Origin: an uncultured Pelagibacteraceae bacterium
Lineage (GTDB): Bacteria; Pseudomonadota; Alphaproteobacteria; Pelagibacterales; Pelagibacteraceae
Length of the DNA: 64,000 bases
Reading direction: 5' to 3'
Assembly (NCBI GenBank): GCA_902628965.1
Contig: CACOPB010000003.1
Span: forward strand, 1 to 64,000
Part shown: in pieces, positions 1-6,888 of the stretch
How the letters are laid out: every line of letters starts with the position of its first letter
Numbering within the stretch: the stretch's first letter is position 1
Translations under genes and position numbers: made by a program
The notes under the pieces: model-generated
The model's input: only the letters and a program-made list of their open reading frames with translations
Database searches by the model: none
What the model was told of the DNA's origin: nothing

Positions 1-597
1 CTGATTATATTTTCTCTTGTTTCAAATTATGGGAATAGAGTTTCGAAAAATAAAATTTTAAATTTTTTATCAACAATTTCTATTTCAGGCTATGCTATCC
101 CAGGAGTAATTTTAGCAGTTGCATTCATTACTTTTGTTGCATGGTTTGATAACAATATAGTTAAAACACTAGGTTTTTTTTCTATTAAAAAAATTTTTAT
201 TGGCTCAGTACTTGGCTTAATAATAGTTTACTTTGTAAGATTTTACTCTTTAGCTTTTAATGGAATAAAGTCAGGATATGAAAAAATTAATATTTCTGTT
301 GATGAAAGCTCTTATCTTCTTGGTTATTCTAAAAAAAAAACTTTTTTAAATATTCATATGCCTCTTTTAAGAAATTCACTTTTGTTTGTAGCAATATTAA
401 TTTCTATTGAAATTGTAAGAGAATTACCAATAACTCTTATTTTAAGACCATTTAATTTTGAAACATTCGCAACAACAGCCTATATATCTGCCTCTGAGGA
501 TTTGTTAGAAGCTGCAGCAGTGCCTTCACTTTTTTTGATTTTAATTGCAACAATTTTTATTATGTTTACATCTAAATATATTTTAAGAGAAAAATGA
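1..597 (+). CDS. ABC transporter permease, iron(III)-type (5' truncated)
   Basis: The reading frame is open from base 1 to the stop at 595-597, giving about 198 residues of the C-terminal half of an inner-membrane permease. The codons before the internal ATG at 358 continue in frame without a stop, so the gene starts outside the window. An EAA-type loop that docks the ATPase is visible around 300-365 (pattern DESSYLLGY followed by a hydrophobic stretch), with several membrane segments on both sides. It overlaps the ATPase gene by ATGA (594-597), so the two are translationally coupled. The FbpB/ThiP-like family call is from gene order and the loop. Substrate (ferric iron or thiamine are both common for this layout) cannot be decided without the binding protein. 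Confidence 0.8.
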   Translation: MIIFSLVSNYGNRVSKNKILNFLSTISISGYAIPGVILAVAFITFVAWFDNNIVKTLGFFSIKKIFIGSVLGLIIVYFVRFYSLAFNGIKSGYEKINISVDESSYLLGYSKKKTFLNIHMPLLRNSLLFVAILISIEIVRELPITLILRPFNFETFATTAYISASEDLLEAAAVPSLFLILIATIFIMFTSKYILREK

Positions 598-1655
598 AAA
601 AAAAATTTTTAGAAATAACTGATGTTAATTTCCAAATTGCTGGAAATACTAAAGTTAAAAATGTGTCACTTCATATTGAAAATGAGGGAGAAACTTTGTG
701 TATACTGGGCCCTTCAGGCATCGGAAAAACAACAATATTAAGAACGATAGCTGGTTTAGAAAAAGTAAACAAAGGAACAATTAAATTAAATGGCAAATTA
801 TTATCCTCTAAAGATAAACATATTGAGCCTGAGCATCGAAATATATCTTTATCCTTTCAAGATAACAGCTTATTCCCTCATTACACCGTTGAGAAAAATA
901 TTTTATTAGGCGCTGAGAGAAACAGAGATATAAAAAGAAAAAAACTTAGTTATAAAGAAATTATAAATTTACTTGACATTTCAAAGATACTTAAAAAATA
1001 CCCTCACGAAATAAGTGCTGGTGAAGCTCAAAGGGCTTCACTTGCAAGAGCTTTATTAACACAACCTGATCTTTTATTGTTAGATGAACCTCTTTCAAAT
1101 GTTGATCAAAGTTTTAAAGAGGAAATTCAAGAAAGATTAAAAAAAATATTAAGCAAATTAAAAATTACAACTATAATTGTAACACATGATTCATATGAAG
1201 CTTTTTATTTAGGTAATAAATGTGCAATTATTTTAAATGGTCATCTAAATCAATTCGATGATCCTTACAATGTATATCACTTTCCAAATTCAATTGAGGT
1301 TGTAAATTTTTTAAATCGAGGAATTTTAATACCAGCAAAAGTAACTGGTGAAAATTCCCTTGAAAATGATGATCTAGGACTGATAGAAGGAAAATTTATT
1401 AAGCATTACCCTAAAGGTTCAAAAGTTCAATTATTATTGCAGCCAGAAGATTTAGAGCATGATGACAATAGTAACTTAAAGTTAGAGGTTGTAGATAGAA
1501 AATTTAGAGGCACAAATTTTATTTATACACTAAAAACATTGAGTAAAAAATTTATTCCAGTTCTTGTAAATACACATCACCACGAAATTCATGAGATTAA
1601 TGACAAGTTTGGAATAAAAAGACCTATTCGACTTGAGCATATAGTTTGCTTTTAG
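594..1655 (+). CDS. ABC transporter ATP-binding protein, FbpC/PotA type
   Basis: This is the 353-residue ATPase that energises the upstream permease. Walker A is GPSGIGKT at residues 39-46, the Q-loop Gln is at 89, Walker B is LLLLDEP at 160-166 and the switch His is at 198 (VTHD). The signature motif is ISAGEAQ at 140-146 instead of the usual LSGGQ, which is tolerated in this family but divergent. The C-terminal 110 residues fit a TOBE-type regulatory domain. The start overlaps the permease stop by four bases. It closes a ferric-iron-type or thiamine-type importer whose binding protein lies outside the window. No terminator hairpin is seen before azlC 12 bases later. Confidence 0.85.
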   Translation: MKKKFLEITDVNFQIAGNTKVKNVSLHIENEGETLCILGPSGIGKTTILRTIAGLEKVNKGTIKLNGKLLSSKDKHIEPEHRNISLSFQDNSLFPHYTVEKNILLGAERNRDIKRKKLSYKEIINLLDISKILKKYPHEISAGEAQRASLARALLTQPDLLLLDEPLSNVDQSFKEEIQERLKKILSKLKITTIIVTHDSYEAFYLGNKCAIILNGHLNQFDDPYNVYHFPNSIEVVNFLNRGILIPAKVTGENSLENDDLGLIEGKFIKHYPKGSKVQLLLQPEDLEHDDNSNLKLEVVDRKFRGTNFIYTLKTLSKKFIPVLVNTHHHEIHEINDKFGIKRPIRLEHIVCF

Positions 1656-1667
1656 TAAAAGAAACAC

Positions 1668-2354
1668 ATGCTTTCTAAAAAACAATTGTTTACTAGAGGT
1701 ATGCTGGATATTTCTCCACATATGCTATCAGTAATTCCATTTGGAATAATTTGTGGAGCAATTGGGGTTGAGCTAGGATTTAATCCATACTTGGTATATG
1801 CAATGTCTTTCATAATTTTTGGAGGAGCTTCTCAAATAGTTTTTTTACAGTTATTGTCAGGAGGTGCCTCGAGTTTAGTTGCCGTAGCTTCTGTTGGAAT
1901 TATAAATTCCCGACATTTATTATATGGAGCAGTTCTGTCTGAGTATTTAGAAAAGCTCTCTTTTATTAAAAAATTATTAATTTCCTATGTAGTAGTAGAC
2001 CAAGGTTTTGCTGAGTCGAATAAATTTTTTAAAAAAAATAGAAGTGAAGAGTATTTACATTATCACCTAATTGGCACAGGTTGCACATTGTGGGTTTGTT
2101 GGCAGATAGCAACTTTATCAGGTATTATTTTAGGATCATTTGTTCCTGAAGAACTCGGCTTGAAATTTGCAATACCGCTAACATTTATTGCAATAGTTGT
2201 TCAGGATTTAAAAAAGTTAGATCATGTGATTGTAATGATTACTTGTGGCTTGAGTTCTTTATTATTTTTTGATGCTCCATTTAAATCTTATATAATTATT
2301 TCACCATTAATTGCTTTATTTGTAGCTGCACTATTACTGAGATTAAAAAAATGA
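1668..2354 (+). CDS. azlC: AzlC family branched-chain amino acid exporter subunit
   Basis: This 228-residue polytopic membrane protein is the large subunit of a two-component AzlCD exporter. Family features include an early segment PFGIICGAIGVELGF, a GGASQIVFLQLLSGGAS segment and NSRHLLYG in the middle, all typical of AzlC/YgaZ. It overlaps azlD by ATGA (2351-2354), the standard arrangement for this pair. The family exports branched-chain amino acids or analogues; the true substrate here is not known. Position only 12 bases after the ABC ATPase suggests cotranscription, but a functional link is not evident. Confidence 0.88.
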   Translation: MLSKKQLFTRGMLDISPHMLSVIPFGIICGAIGVELGFNPYLVYAMSFIIFGGASQIVFLQLLSGGASSLVAVASVGIINSRHLLYGAVLSEYLEKLSFIKKLLISYVVVDQGFAESNKFFKKNRSEEYLHYHLIGTGCTLWVCWQIATLSGIILGSFVPEELGLKFAIPLTFIAIVVQDLKKLDHVIVMITCGLSSLLFFDAPFKSYIIISPLIALFVAALLLRLKK

Positions 2355-2668
2355 CATTAACATCAATTATATTTGCTGGAGTTTTAACCTACTTTACAAG
2401 AATGACCATGATAGCGCTTATTAGTAGAGATATGTTGGGAGATAAGATTAAAGCAGTACTTGAATATGTTCCTTCTGCTGTGTTTCCAGCAATTATATTT
2501 CCTGGAATATTTATCAATGATTATGGAGCTTTTATAGAAATAAACGATCCAAAAATTTATGGAGCATTAGTTGCGATTGTGGTTGGTTATTTTTCAAAAA
2601 ACATCATTGCGACTATTTTAGCTGGATTAATCTCATATTGGTTTTTAATATTTGTAATATTTAGTTAG
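2351..2668 (+). CDS. azlD: AzlD family transporter subunit
   Basis: This 105-residue protein with about four membrane segments is the small partner of AzlC. The N-terminal segment has the AzlD pattern TYFTRMTMI, and a VPSAVFPAIIFPG segment follows. The start lies inside the azlC stop codon region (ATGA), so translation is coupled. The 3' end overlaps the convergent hydrolase gene by 8 bases (2661-2668), leaving no room for a separate terminator. Confidence 0.85.
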   Translation: MTLTSIIFAGVLTYFTRMTMIALISRDMLGDKIKAVLEYVPSAVFPAIIFPGIFINDYGAFIEINDPKIYGALVAIVVGYFSKNIIATILAGLISYWFLIFVIFS

Positions 2669-3344
2669 CACCTAATTTAACATTTCTACTGATATTCTCA
2701 TAAATGAGTTTTGGTTTAGCTAAATTTAAGTTTGACATTAATTCAACATACTCATCGACGTTATTAACCTGCAATCTAGGGTTAAATTTTTTTTCATCAC
2801 CAATAGTACTACATTTTTTGCCATTATAATCGTGACCAGGATATAATACTGTATTTGATGGCAATTTTAACAATCTATTAAAAATTGAATCATAAGCATC
2901 TTTAGAGCTACCGTTTTGAAAATCAGTTCTACCTGTACCATTTATTAAAAGAGTATCTCCTGAAAATAAAAATTTTTGCAACAAAAAACTATAACTATCA
3001 GATGTGTGTCCAGGCGTATACATTGCTTTAATTTCTAATTGATCAATTTTGATTATTTCATCATCTTTTACTTTTATTTCTACTGCATCTGCAGGTGTAT
3101 GCTCTCCCATAATCGTCAAACAGTCAGTTGCTTTTTTTAACTTACTGGCACCAGTTACATGGTCTGCATGAATGTGTGTATCAATTACTTTAACAAGTTT
3201 AAGATCTAGTTCATTTAATATCTTTATATAACTGTTAACATTTTCTATTACTGGATCTATGATAACTGCTTCGCGACCTTTTGCCGAAGCAATAATGTAA
3301 GTATAAGTCGATGATTTTATATCAAATACTTGTTTAAAAATCAT
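2661..3344 (-). CDS. MBL-fold hydrolase, persulfide dioxygenase (ETHE1)-like
   Basis: This 227-residue metallo-beta-lactamase-fold protein carries the metal-binding motif HIHADH (H57, H59, D61, H62), with further ligands H113 (TPGHT), D130 (FSGD) and H171 (YPGHD). The segment GTGRTDFQ near 137-143 is the hallmark of ETHE1-type persulfide dioxygenases, which oxidise glutathione persulfide to sulfite using one iron atom. The Cys normally seen in this segment (GCGRTDFQ) is a Thr here. The cupredoxin/DoxX/DUF4396 genes lie divergently on the other side. A role in sulfide or persulfide detoxification is inferred from family. Glyoxalase II is less likely because of the GRTDFQ motif and the absence of its C-terminal domain. 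Confidence 0.85.
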   Translation of the reverse strand: MIFKQVFDIKSSTYTYIIASAKGREAVIIDPVIENVNSYIKILNELDLKLVKVIDTHIHADHVTGASKLKKATDCLTIMGEHTPADAVEIKVKDDEIIKIDQLEIKAMYTPGHTSDSYSFLLQKFLFSGDTLLINGTGRTDFQNGSSKDAYDSIFNRLLKLPSNTVLYPGHDYNGKKCSTIGDEKKFNPRLQVNNVDEYVELMSNLNLAKPKLIYENISRNVKLGAN

Positions 3345-3366
3345 TTTTCATTATTATCAAATTATT

Positions 3367-3810
3367 GTGAATACCTCTACACCTACATTTCACTGGTCAT
3401 GCAAACATACCTGGAAAAGAAGTGCGAAAAACACAGCTTGGTGCGTATTAGGCTGTGCAATTGGGGATTTTGGAACAATTTTGTATTTTCAATTAACTCA
3501 AATTCCTTTTCCTATTTTAGGAATTATGATTTTAGCAATAATAAATGGTTTGATTACAAGTATTATATTAGAAACAATAGTTTTAATGTCACAAAATTTC
3601 AGTTTTGTTAATGCTTTTAAAACTGCCTGTGGAATGAGTTTAATTTCAATGATTAGCATGGAAATTATGATGAATTTGACAGACTATGTTCTAACTGGTG
3701 GAGCTATATTAACTTGGTGGGTAGTTCCAATAATGCTAATTGTAGGTTTCTTAACTCCATGGCCCTACAATTATTGGAGATTAAAAAAATTTGGTATGGC
3801 TTGTCATTAA
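3367..3810 (+). CDS. DUF4396 domain membrane protein
   Basis: This 147-residue protein has an N-terminal conserved segment (FHWSCKHTW, then TAWCVLGCAIGDFG) and about four hydrophobic helices, matching the DUF4396 family of unknown function. Cys-rich short motifs before the first helix (C at about residues 13, 26 and 30) and a C-terminal MACH are potential metal ligands. The start is GTG at 3367, the only plausible start upstream of the first membrane helix. It lies only 22 bases from the divergent hydrolase start. In other genomes DUF4396 genes are often near copper genes, which fits the DoxX and cupredoxin genes downstream (inference). Confidence 0.7.
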   Translation: MNTSTPTFHWSCKHTWKRSAKNTAWCVLGCAIGDFGTILYFQLTQIPFPILGIMILAIINGLITSIILETIVLMSQNFSFVNAFKTACGMSLISMISMEIMMNLTDYVLTGGAILTWWVVPIMLIVGFLTPWPYNYWRLKKFGMACH

Positions 3811-3831
3811 ATCTATGTACTAAACTAATTA

Positions 3832-4242
3832 ATGAAAAATTTTACTAAAACATTTAATAATTTTTTTTTAAATTTTGAGGCTTTAGGATCTCTTTTTCTT
3901 AGATTAATAATTGGAGTCGCTTTTATTCTGTATGGTACTGGCAAACTACCTTTACCTCCAGAAGGATTAATAGAGAACTATGGATTATCATCATTTGTTG
4001 CGAGTTTAGTTGCTGTTTCTGAAATTTCCTCTGGAGTAGTTCTAATAATTGCAAATTTTTTAAAGAATTCAATTGGAAATACTCTAACAAGATTAGCAGG
4101 ACTTAACATTGTTATACTGATGACTTGTATCCTTTTAGTCGCACACAAAGATTGGTTTATAACTAAACAGTTATTTATGGGTGTGCAAATTTTTCTATTA
4201 GTGGGAGGCTTTTATTTTTTAATAAAAGGCAATAAGATATAA
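3832..4242 (+). CDS. DoxX family membrane protein
   Basis: This 136-residue protein has four predicted membrane helices. The opening segment (LRLIIGVAFILYGTGKL) is characteristic of DoxX/DoxD-like proteins, some of which are linked to thiosulfate or redox metabolism. It sits 21 bases after the DUF4396 gene and 2 bases before a secreted cupredoxin, so these three probably form one operon. The specific function is unknown. Confidence 0.75.
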   Translation: MKNFTKTFNNFFLNFEALGSLFLRLIIGVAFILYGTGKLPLPPEGLIENYGLSSFVASLVAVSEISSGVVLIIANFLKNSIGNTLTRLAGLNIVILMTCILLVAHKDWFITKQLFMGVQIFLLVGGFYFLIKGNKI

Positions 4243-4244
4243 TT

Positions 4245-4754
4245 ATGTTTCTTAAAAAAATTATATTTACATTGATATTATTTTTATTTTCTTCAACATC
4301 ATTCTCAGCATCCATGAATATGATTGGCGAAAAAGGAGATCCTAACAAAATTGACAGAACTATAGAAATTGAGATGTATGATAATTATTATTATCCAACT
4401 CAAATAGATGTAAAAAAAGATGAAACAATAAAATTTGTAGTAAAGAATTTAGGCGAACTGGTTCATGAATATAATATAGGAACTAAAGAAATGCATATAA
4501 AACATCAGCCTGAAATGGCAAAACTTGTTGAACATGAAATTCTTCTTGCTGACAAAATAGATCATGAAAAGATGAAAAAAATGTCAAAAAAAGATCATTC
4601 TTTAGGTCACTCTCATGCTAATAGTGTCTTATTAGAACCAAATGAAACAGGTGAAATAATTTGGAAATTTTCAAAAAATGTTTCTTTAGAAATGGCTTGC
4701 AATATGCCAGGTCATTACGAAACCGGTATGGTAGGTAAAATAAACATTAAATAA
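4245..4754 (+). CDS. Secreted cupredoxin-domain copper protein
   Basis: This 169-residue protein has a Sec signal peptide (residues 1-22, cut near FSA-S) followed by a plastocyanin-like fold. All four type-1 copper ligands are visible: H74 (LVHEYN), then C152, H157 and M162 in the C-terminal pattern ACNMPGHYETGM. The loop between them, about residues 83-125, is unusually rich in His and Met (MHIKHQPEMAKLVEHE, then HSLGHSHA), suggesting an extra metal-binding or copper-delivery region. It is the last gene of the DUF4396-DoxX-cupredoxin group. It probably acts as a periplasmic electron carrier or copper chaperone; its partner is not identified. Confidence 0.85.
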   Translation: MFLKKIIFTLILFLFSSTSFSASMNMIGEKGDPNKIDRTIEIEMYDNYYYPTQIDVKKDETIKFVVKNLGELVHEYNIGTKEMHIKHQPEMAKLVEHEILLADKIDHEKMKKMSKKDHSLGHSHANSVLLEPNETGEIIWKFSKNVSLEMACNMPGHYETGMVGKINIK

Positions 4755-4766
4755 TAAATATAATTT

Positions 4767-4853
4767 TAGAGGTTCGCTCTTTCAGTTAATTTATTACCAA
4801 AAGAGCTCCTCTATATTGCCTTCTTGGCATTAAATCCTAATGGATTTTTTTTT
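4767..4853 (+). ncRNA. Candidate structured RNA ending in an intrinsic terminator
   Basis: Immediately after the cupredoxin gene the plus strand can fold into successive helices. P1 is 4767-4772 with 4808-4813, P2 is 4776-4782 with 4800-4806 (a 17-base loop), a short hairpin TGCC/GGCA lies at 4817-4829, and a terminator stem at 4832-4847 is followed by T residues. The long P1-P2 helix is far above what a random AT-rich gap would give. It could be a small RNA, a processed 3' UTR element, or a stabilising 3' end for the cupredoxin mRNA. No known riboswitch class was recognised. Confidence 0.35.
4832..4853 (+). terminator. Rho-independent terminator after the cupredoxin operon
   Basis: AAATCC (4832-4837) pairs with GGATTT (4842-4847) around a TAAT loop, followed directly by a run of T to about 4853. 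It would end transcription of the DUF4396-DoxX-cupredoxin group and of the candidate RNA. Confidence 0.7.
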
Positions 4854-5091
4854 ATTAAGTTTTTTGATATTTAAATGACTTCAGCTAAGTATCAGGTGGT
4901 GAAAGTATTAACATAAACCTCCTTCTATAAAAAAGGTAATTAAAATTTATACAATTTCAATTAATTTATTTTAATTTTTTGCAAATATATTTATTGAATA
5001 CAACCTAATGTTCTTGTAGATTCTCGACAGCTCAAAATACTTCCTAAAATAATATTAATGAATAAAATTTTTATTAATTTAAATTAACAAT
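4854..5091. other. Non-coding remainder of the only gap longer than 300 bases
   Basis: About 240 AT-rich bases follow the terminator. A CCTT/AAGG hairpin lies at about 4920-4936, and an imperfect ATTAAT repeat lies close to the next start. No open frame of useful length, tRNA or repeat was seen. It probably holds the promoter for the dehydrogenase gene at 5092, but no confident -35/-10 pair could be picked. Confidence 0.4.
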
Positions 5092-5958
5092 ATGATTAAC
5101 ATTGGATTTATTGGTACAGGTCTTATGGGCCTACCAATGGCCAGAAATATTTTAAAATCAGGATATGAATTAATTGCATTCAATCGATCAAAAGAAAAAC
5201 TTGAAAAATTAAAAATATCTGGTGCACAAATTGCAACATCAGTCGGCAATCTTGTTAAAAATAGTGAGGTTATAATCACAATGTTAACTGATGATGAAGC
5301 TGTTGACGAAGTAATTGGATCGAAAGAATTTTTAAATAACATTAAAACTGGATCAATTGTAATAGATATGAGTTCTACAAGACCGATTACAGCAATGAAA
5401 CACGCTGATAATTTAAAATTAAAAAATATTCATTTTTTAGATGCACCCGTTTCTGGTGGAACTATTGGAGCTGAGGAAGCTTCATTAGCTATTATGGTAG
5501 GTGGCGAGCAAAGTGTCTATAACAAAGTAAAAAAAATTTTAGAGACCATGGGAAATCCTAATTTGGTTGGTTCCACTGGAAGTGGACAAGTTTCAAAACT
5601 AGCTAATCAAATTATTGTCGGTATAACAATAGGTGCTGTAGCAGAAGCTATAACTTTATGTGAAAAAGCTGGAGCAGACCCCAATAAGATGATCGAAGCT
5701 TTATCAGGTGGATGGGCTGATAGTAAAGTTCTTAAAACGCATGGAAAAAGGATGATTGATAAAGATTTTTCTCCTAAAGGCAAGACTTCTGTTCATTTAA
5801 AAGATATGACTAATATTATAGAGTGTGCAAATAATTATAATTTACACTTACCTATATCAAAGTTAATTAAAGATATGTATAAAACTCTTGTTGAAAATGG
5901 CCATGGAAAAACTGATCATAGTTCACTTTATAAAGAAATTGAGAGACTTAATAAATAA
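5092..5958 (+). CDS. 3-hydroxyisobutyrate / tartronate semialdehyde dehydrogenase family enzyme
   Basis: This 288-residue beta-hydroxyacid dehydrogenase has the N-terminal NAD(P)-binding motif GFIGTGLMGLPMA (residues 5-17), the substrate-binding segment DAPVSGGTIGAEEA (117-130) and the catalytic Lys at about 169 (VSKLANQ). The length is normal for the family. Members reduce 2-hydroxy-3-oxopropionate or oxidise 3-hydroxyisobutyrate and related short hydroxyacids, so the exact substrate is open. The FAH-family gene 17 bases downstream suggests a small sugar-acid or hydroxyacid catabolic pair. Confidence 0.85.
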   Translation: MINIGFIGTGLMGLPMARNILKSGYELIAFNRSKEKLEKLKISGAQIATSVGNLVKNSEVIITMLTDDEAVDEVIGSKEFLNNIKTGSIVIDMSSTRPITAMKHADNLKLKNIHFLDAPVSGGTIGAEEASLAIMVGGEQSVYNKVKKILETMGNPNLVGSTGSGQVSKLANQIIVGITIGAVAEAITLCEKAGADPNKMIEALSGGWADSKVLKTHGKRMIDKDFSPKGKTSVHLKDMTNIIECANNYNLHLPISKLIKDMYKTLVENGHGKTDHSSLYKEIERLNK

Positions 5959-5975
5959 CAAACAAAGGTAAAGAT

Positions 5976-6818
5976 ATGAAATTATTAAGATTAGGACAAA
6001 AAGGAAAAGAAAAACCTGCGGCATTAGACAAAAATGGCAAAATAAGAGATATAAGTTCTCTTATAAAGGATTTAAATCCTAAAACTTTGAATTTTGAAAC
6101 AATATCTAAATTAGAAGGTTTTGACTTATCCTCTTTACCAGAACTATCAACTGGTGAGAGAATTGGTTCTTGTGTTGCTAAACCAGGTAAATTTGTTGCT
6201 ATTGGATTAAACTATTCAGATCATGCAGCTGAAACAGGAGCAGATGCTCCTTCAGAACCAATTGTCTTTATGAAAGCCACAAGTTCAATTAATGGGCCAA
6301 ATGATGATATTGAAATTGTTTCAGGATCAAAAAAACTTGATTGGGAAGTTGAGTTAGGAATTGTTATTGGAAAAGAAACAAAACATATATCTCAAGATCA
6401 ATCTCAAGACCATATTTTAGGTTATTGCTTGGTTAATGATATTAGTGAAAGAGAATGGCAAATTGAAAAAATGGGTCAATGGGTTAAGGGAAAATCTCAT
6501 GACACATATGGACCAATAGGACCTCACTTAGTTACCAAAGACGAAATAGCTGATATTAATAATTTAAAAATGAGTTTAGATGTTAACGGCAAAAGAATGC
6601 AGACTGGTAACACTAGCACAATGATTTTTAATGTAGATTATATTGTATCATATTTAAGTAAATTCATGTCTTTACAGGCTGGAGATATTATTACCACCGG
6701 AACTCCTCCTGGTGTAGGTATGGGCATGAAACCTCAACAATTTTTAAAAGATGGTGATACAATGAAGCTGTCTATTGAAAATTTAGGAGAGCAAAATTCT
6801 AAGGTAGTTGCTTTATAA
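5976..6818 (+). CDS. Fumarylacetoacetate hydrolase family protein
   Basis: This 280-residue FAH-fold enzyme has metal ligands at E124 and E126 in DWEVELG and D155 in VNDISERE. The KGKSHDTYGPIGP segment follows, and TTGTPPGVGMG lies near 241-251. This arrangement matches the bacterial subgroup that includes 2,4-didehydro-3-deoxy-rhamnonate hydrolase and the ureidoglycolate lyase-like proteins. It probably hydrolyses or decarboxylates a 2-oxo or diketo acid. An AAAGGT ribosome-binding site precedes the ATG. The neighbouring hydroxyacid dehydrogenase supports a joint role in sugar-acid breakdown (inference). Confidence 0.82.
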   Translation: MKLLRLGQKGKEKPAALDKNGKIRDISSLIKDLNPKTLNFETISKLEGFDLSSLPELSTGERIGSCVAKPGKFVAIGLNYSDHAAETGADAPSEPIVFMKATSSINGPNDDIEIVSGSKKLDWEVELGIVIGKETKHISQDQSQDHILGYCLVNDISEREWQIEKMGQWVKGKSHDTYGPIGPHLVTKDEIADINNLKMSLDVNGKRMQTGNTSTMIFNVDYIVSYLSKFMSLQAGDIITTGTPPGVGMGMKPQQFLKDGDTMKLSIENLGEQNSKVVAL

Positions 6819-6888
6819 TTTATCTGATCATTTATTTAGTGTAAAAATAAGCACAAAGAAAATTTTGTAAAATAAATTCGTTTATAAA

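Noticed and set aside
3330..3611. A 93-codon frame overlapping the DUF4396 gene in another phase
   Set aside because: The sequence is Asn/Phe/Tyr-rich without a domain, whereas the DUF4396 frame has membrane helices and family motifs.
4818..4936. Known riboswitch (glycine, SAM or preQ1 type)
   Set aside because: No conserved core sequence of a class I know was recognised. Only generic hairpins were seen.
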